From positions 1 through 25,888 of the forward strand of contig VSNT01000045.1 in NCBI GenBank assembly GCA_009774465.1: 25,888 nucleotides of DNA, given 5' to 3'. The notes under the pieces are model-generated. The model saw only the letters and a program-made list of their open reading frames with translations, was not told where the DNA came from and searched no databases. Position numbers and translations under genes: made by a program. Below, piece by piece: positions 23,262 through 25,888 of the stretch. The DNA is from Lachnospiraceae bacterium. GTDB lineage: Bacteria > Bacillota_A > Clostridia > Lachnospirales > Lachnospiraceae. Numbering within the stretch: the first letter of the stretch is position 1; each line of letters begins with the position of its first letter.

Positions 23262-24680
23262 TTAATATGTTAATTCAGGATATTTTTCCACAACTGCCTT
23301 GTAGAACAGGTCTAATGCTTCTTCCAGGTTTGCATTTCCATCAAAGTAATTCTTCATTGCTCTCTGGAATTCCTCATTACATCCCTGGTCATAAATTGAC
23401 AGATTACTTAAGTCGAGCCCTTCTACCCCTGCGCAGTACATACCAAGAGGATTCTGTCCTCCAAGAATCTTGCTGGAGTAACTGGTATCTGCCGCCATTG
23501 CTTCCATAGCAGGTTTATTATTTACAAAGTCATCATCATCCACTACGATTTCCTTCATGATTTCTTCGTTACAGGTCATTTGGAGCATAATATCTTTTAC
23601 AAGGCCTGCATTATCTGTTCCTGTTGCTGCGCAGATCCATGTACCCCCCCAGAAGAAGCCCTGAGGACCTTCTGTTGCTGCCCATCCGCCTGCATTTCCA
23701 ATGCTTCCCTGAGCATCTGCCGCCATTGAGAAATTAACCAGCCATGCAGGACCAAAATATGCAAATACCTTGCCTTCGGGATAGAATCCCTTACTCCAGT
23801 CATCACTCCAAAGGTCGTGAGTTCCAGCCTGCCCTGCATCTACCAGCGCTTTGGAATCCTCTACCCACTTCATAATGTTGGCGTCAATATTAATCTTATT
23901 TCCCTCTACCCACTTGGAGGTTACATTGTTAGAATATACACGATAGGTGTCATTCACGGAAGAAACAATGGAGTAGCCTGCATCCTTAAGTGTAGCTGCT
24001 GTCTCATTGAACTTATCCCAGTCAGATACATAATTTTGTATCTCTGCCGGATCATCTGTGCCAAATACCTCTTTGGCCGCTTCGCGGCTATAGAACATTA
24101 CACACGGACATCCCTGCCAGGAAACTCCTTTCAATATGCCATTTGAATCTGTTACAACATCCTTTGTATACTGATACTGATTTGCAAGATCCGCCTCTGT
24201 AACACCCAGATCGGAAACTGCCATAGTAAACTCCGTATCAACATACTTTAATGCATAGTCTGCTTCAATAAGGAAAATGTCAATCTTGCTGTCGGCTTCT
24301 GCATCCGCCTGTTTCAGTAAAGTTTCATCCAGATTGTTCTGATAAGCATTATCCTGATTTGGTGTGATATTCCACACAACCGTCACATCTCCAATAGTTC
24401 CTTTCGTTGCATCGCCTGCATCTTTGGCATATCCCGGATAATGATCCTCAATACGTCTCTTAAATTCATCATTCCAACAATAAATATTCAGAACCTTTCC
24501 TTCCTCTGAAGCTTCCACTGCAGCAGTTGTTTCCTCCTGCGGTGCCTGTTCCTGTGTTTGCGTTTGTGTTTCAGTTTCTGTAGACGCCGCCTGGGGCTCC
24601 TCGCCTTTTCCGCCGCATCCTGCTAACAGACCGGCAATCATTGCTACTGAAAGTATTGCGCTGAGTAATTTCTTTTTCAT
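23262..24680 (-). CDS. Sugar ABC transporter substrate-binding lipoprotein, second system
   Basis: This 472-residue extracellular solute-binding lipoprotein has the lipobox LAGC, with Cys22 as the lipidation site, then a Q/T/E-rich linker (about 25-60). The binding domain begins VLNIYCWNDEFKRRIEDHYP. The aromatic-rich sequence (WQGCPCVMF, GFFWGGTWIC) fits a carbohydrate binder of the MalE/CUT1 class. GGGAGG lies about 7 bases before the ATG. It follows lacI with a 48-bp gap that contains a TTTGCAAA palindrome but no clear promoter, so it may be read from the lacI promoter. The ligand is unknown; the nearby esterase and GH2 suggest a substituted oligosaccharide. Confidence 0.92.
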   Translation of the reverse strand: MKKKLLSAILSVAMIAGLLAGCGGKGEEPQAASTETETQTQTQEQAPQEETTAAVEASEEGKVLNIYCWNDEFKRRIEDHYPGYAKDAGDATKGTIGDVTVVWNITPNQDNAYQNNLDETLLKQADAEADSKIDIFLIEADYALKYVDTEFTMAVSDLGVTEADLANQYQYTKDVVTDSNGILKGVSWQGCPCVMFYSREAAKEVFGTDDPAEIQNYVSDWDKFNETAATLKDAGYSIVSSVNDTYRVYSNNVTSKWVEGNKINIDANIMKWVEDSKALVDAGQAGTHDLWSDDWSKGFYPEGKVFAYFGPAWLVNFSMAADAQGSIGNAGGWAATEGPQGFFWGGTWICAATGTDNAGLVKDIMLQMTCNEEIMKEIVVDDDDFVNNKPAMEAMAADTSYSSKILGGQNPLGMYCAGVEGLDLSNLSIYDQGCNEEFQRAMKNYFDGNANLEEALDLFYKAVVEKYPELTY

Positions 24681-24707
24681 TTTTTGTCCTCCCTTTTATT
24701 TTTTTGT

Positions 24708-24720
24708 AGTTTGCAAATTA
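24708..24720. promoter_or_regulatory. Candidate LacI-family operator (TTTGCAAA palindrome)
   Basis: AGTTTGCAAATTA centred on the perfect palindrome TTTGCAAA lies between lacI and the lipoprotein gene. A TTGCAA core is also found in the lacI promoter (25848-25853) and a half site ATGCAAAT near 25872-25879. LacI-type repressors bind such short symmetric sites with central GC or CG; assignment to this LacI is inference. Confidence 0.3.
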
Positions 24721-24728
24721 CCTGTACT

Positions 24729-25739
24729 TTAAATCTTTTTTACGGAAGTACCCGCAACCACTTCTCCTTTTACAATAATCTGTTCAATTAAAGTCGTCTT
24801 CGGCTTTTCGATCAGATCAATGAGTTTTTGGGCTGCCAGTTTTCCGATTTGTCTGGTGTCCTGCTTTAAGGTTGTAAGCTGTGGTTCAAAATGCCTTGCA
24901 ATTCTGGCCCCGTCATACCCGGCAACTGAAATATCCTCCGGTATCCGCATCCCTCTTGCACTAATCGCATTGATTCCTCCCAGACAGGCAAAATCATCCG
25001 GATACAAAATGCAGGTGGGTGGATTTTTAAAATCCAGAAGCTTTTCCGTTTCTTCATAGGTTCCTCTTGTATCTCTGTATGGCGCTTCCCGTACATATTG
25101 AATTGGAATATCAATACCCAGTTCTTCACATGTCAGATAAAAAGAGGAAAGTCTGCTTTGCGTAACAGCCGAATCAGCCCCATGTATATATGCAATTTTC
25201 CGATGCCCCATGCTGTATACATAATGCACCAGGTCTTTCATTCCCTTAATATTATCTGAAATAATTGCACATCTGTTATGGAAAAGGTGATCAATCGTCA
25301 CTACCGGTATATCGCTTCTTACCAGTTCTTCCACTTCAGGATCATAAAAGTCAACACACGCGATCACTACCCCGTCAAAGCCACGATACCTGCTGTGTTC
25401 CAAATATGACATTCTTCCTTCCCGCGTCTTGCAGCAGTTAATAAATGTAATGTCATACCCCTTTTCCTCTACGGTACGCTTAAAACTGTCCAGCACATGA
25501 GCAAAATAATCGTGGGTAAGTCCGCTCATGGCTTCATCCACAAAAAGCACCCCCAGATTGTAAGTCCTGTTTGTTTTTAATGACTTCGCCGCAGAATTAG
25601 GGGAATATCCCATCTCCCTGGCCGCCCGCCTGATTCGTTCTTTCGTCTCTCCGCCAATGTCTTTGTGGTCATTTAACGCCTTACTGACTGTTGCTACCGA
25701 TACCCCGCAGCGTACTGAAATGTCTTTCATAGATACCAT
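24729..25739 (-). CDS. LacI-family transcriptional regulator of the second sugar system
   Basis: The 336-residue regulator has the LacI N-terminal helix-turn-helix and hinge (MKDISVRCGVSVATVSKALN through NSAAKSLKTNRTYNLGVLF, about residues 4-65) and a periplasmic-binding-protein-like effector domain (about 65-330) with DNIKGMKDLVHYVYSMGHRK and ISVAGYDGARIARHFEP. The ATG at 25739 is chosen because AAAGGT lies 8 bases upstream; another ATG three codons later is possible, and the TTG at 25799 that opens the frame has no support. It is the first gene before the lipoprotein, permeases and esterase, and is therefore the probable repressor of that set, binding the imported sugar as inducer. Confidence 0.92.
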   Translation of the reverse strand: MVSMKDISVRCGVSVATVSKALNDHKDIGGETKERIRRAAREMGYSPNSAAKSLKTNRTYNLGVLFVDEAMSGLTHDYFAHVLDSFKRTVEEKGYDITFINCCKTREGRMSYLEHSRYRGFDGVVIACVDFYDPEVEELVRSDIPVVTIDHLFHNRCAIISDNIKGMKDLVHYVYSMGHRKIAYIHGADSAVTQSRLSSFYLTCEELGIDIPIQYVREAPYRDTRGTYEETEKLLDFKNPPTCILYPDDFACLGGINAISARGMRIPEDISVAGYDGARIARHFEPQLTTLKQDTRQIGKLAAQKLIDLIEKPKTTLIEQIIVKGEVVAGTSVKKI

Positions 25740-25824
25740 ATGCTTATACCTTTGTCTTTCAGTTAACCACTCCGCCTTATGCAGTATGGTTTGAACCAAT
25801 TCACTTAATCGTTTTCGTAGTTAC

Positions 25825-25853
25825 AGTGTATAATACTTTTTATAATTTTGCAA
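25825..25853 (-). promoter_or_regulatory. Candidate lacI-operon promoter
   Basis: Minus strand: TTGCAA (25848-25853), 17-bp spacer, TACACT (25825-25830). Just downstream, at about the transcript start, lies ACGAAAACGATTAAGTG (25802-25818), which resembles a LacI-type half operator and would suit autorepression. Confidence 0.4.
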
Positions 25854-25888
25854 TGTATTTTTTTAATTTTTTATGCAAATTCAATAAT

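Overview
The window looks like a chromosomal stretch from a low-to-moderate GC Firmicute, most likely a gut Lachnospiraceae (Blautia / Ruminococcus gnavus / Dorea type). The reasons are strong AGGAGG ribosome binding sites, Clostridia-style sugar ABC lipoproteins with Q/T/E-rich linkers, RpiR, LacI and YesL (DUF624) genes, a PdaB-type deacetylase and a YlmH gene. The taxon is inferred from protein style, not from a marker gene. No tRNA, rRNA, CRISPR array, transposase or phage gene was seen.

Left edge (1-4.45 kb): the C-terminal end of a small Cro/C1-type regulator meets, convergently, a membrane-anchored polysaccharide deacetylase. Upstream of the deacetylase lies carB (carbamoyl-phosphate synthase large chain), which has its own consensus promoter but no adjacent carA.

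Sialic acid region (4.45-13.6 kb): a bidirectional terminator separates carB from a nan cluster read on the minus strand. In transcription order this is nanQ(yhcH)-nanK from one promoter, nanE-nanA from a second promoter, then rpiR-yesL-lipoprotein-permease-permease. A single plus-strand gene, a cytoplasmic SGNH esterase and probable sialate O-acetylesterase, is inserted between nanA and rpiR with its stop 2 bp from the nanA stop. The genes make a coherent route: ABC uptake of sialic acid, removal of O-acetyl groups, anomer opening (NanQ), cleavage to ManNAc and pyruvate (NanA), phosphorylation (NanK) and epimerisation to GlcNAc-6-P (NanE), under an RpiR regulator. No sialidase, 2,7-anhydro-Neu5Ac oxidoreductase, nagA/nagB or ABC ATPase is present.

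Middle (13.6-15.25 kb): a PAP2 phosphatase and a YlmH-like S4 protein form an overlapping pair on the minus strand, then comes a 315-bp divergent intergenic region.

Right part (15.25-25.9 kb): a plus-strand pair joins a Schlafen/AlbA-type ATP-binding regulator to an intracellular GH2 glycosidase by an ATGA overlap. A MATE exporter follows convergently, overlapping the GH2 3' end. A second minus-strand sugar system follows: lacI-lipoprotein-permease-permease-alpha/beta esterase. GH2, esterase and transporter together suggest use of an acylated (perhaps acetylated) oligosaccharide, but the substrate cannot be read from the sequence.

The most interesting observations are the antisense-inserted esterase (possible non-contiguous operon), a GATTGAAA octamer repeated at nan promoters, the AlbA-GH2 translational coupling with a (V/I)PHx tandem-repeat linker, and similarly placed GC-rich hairpins between lipoprotein and permease genes in both transporters.
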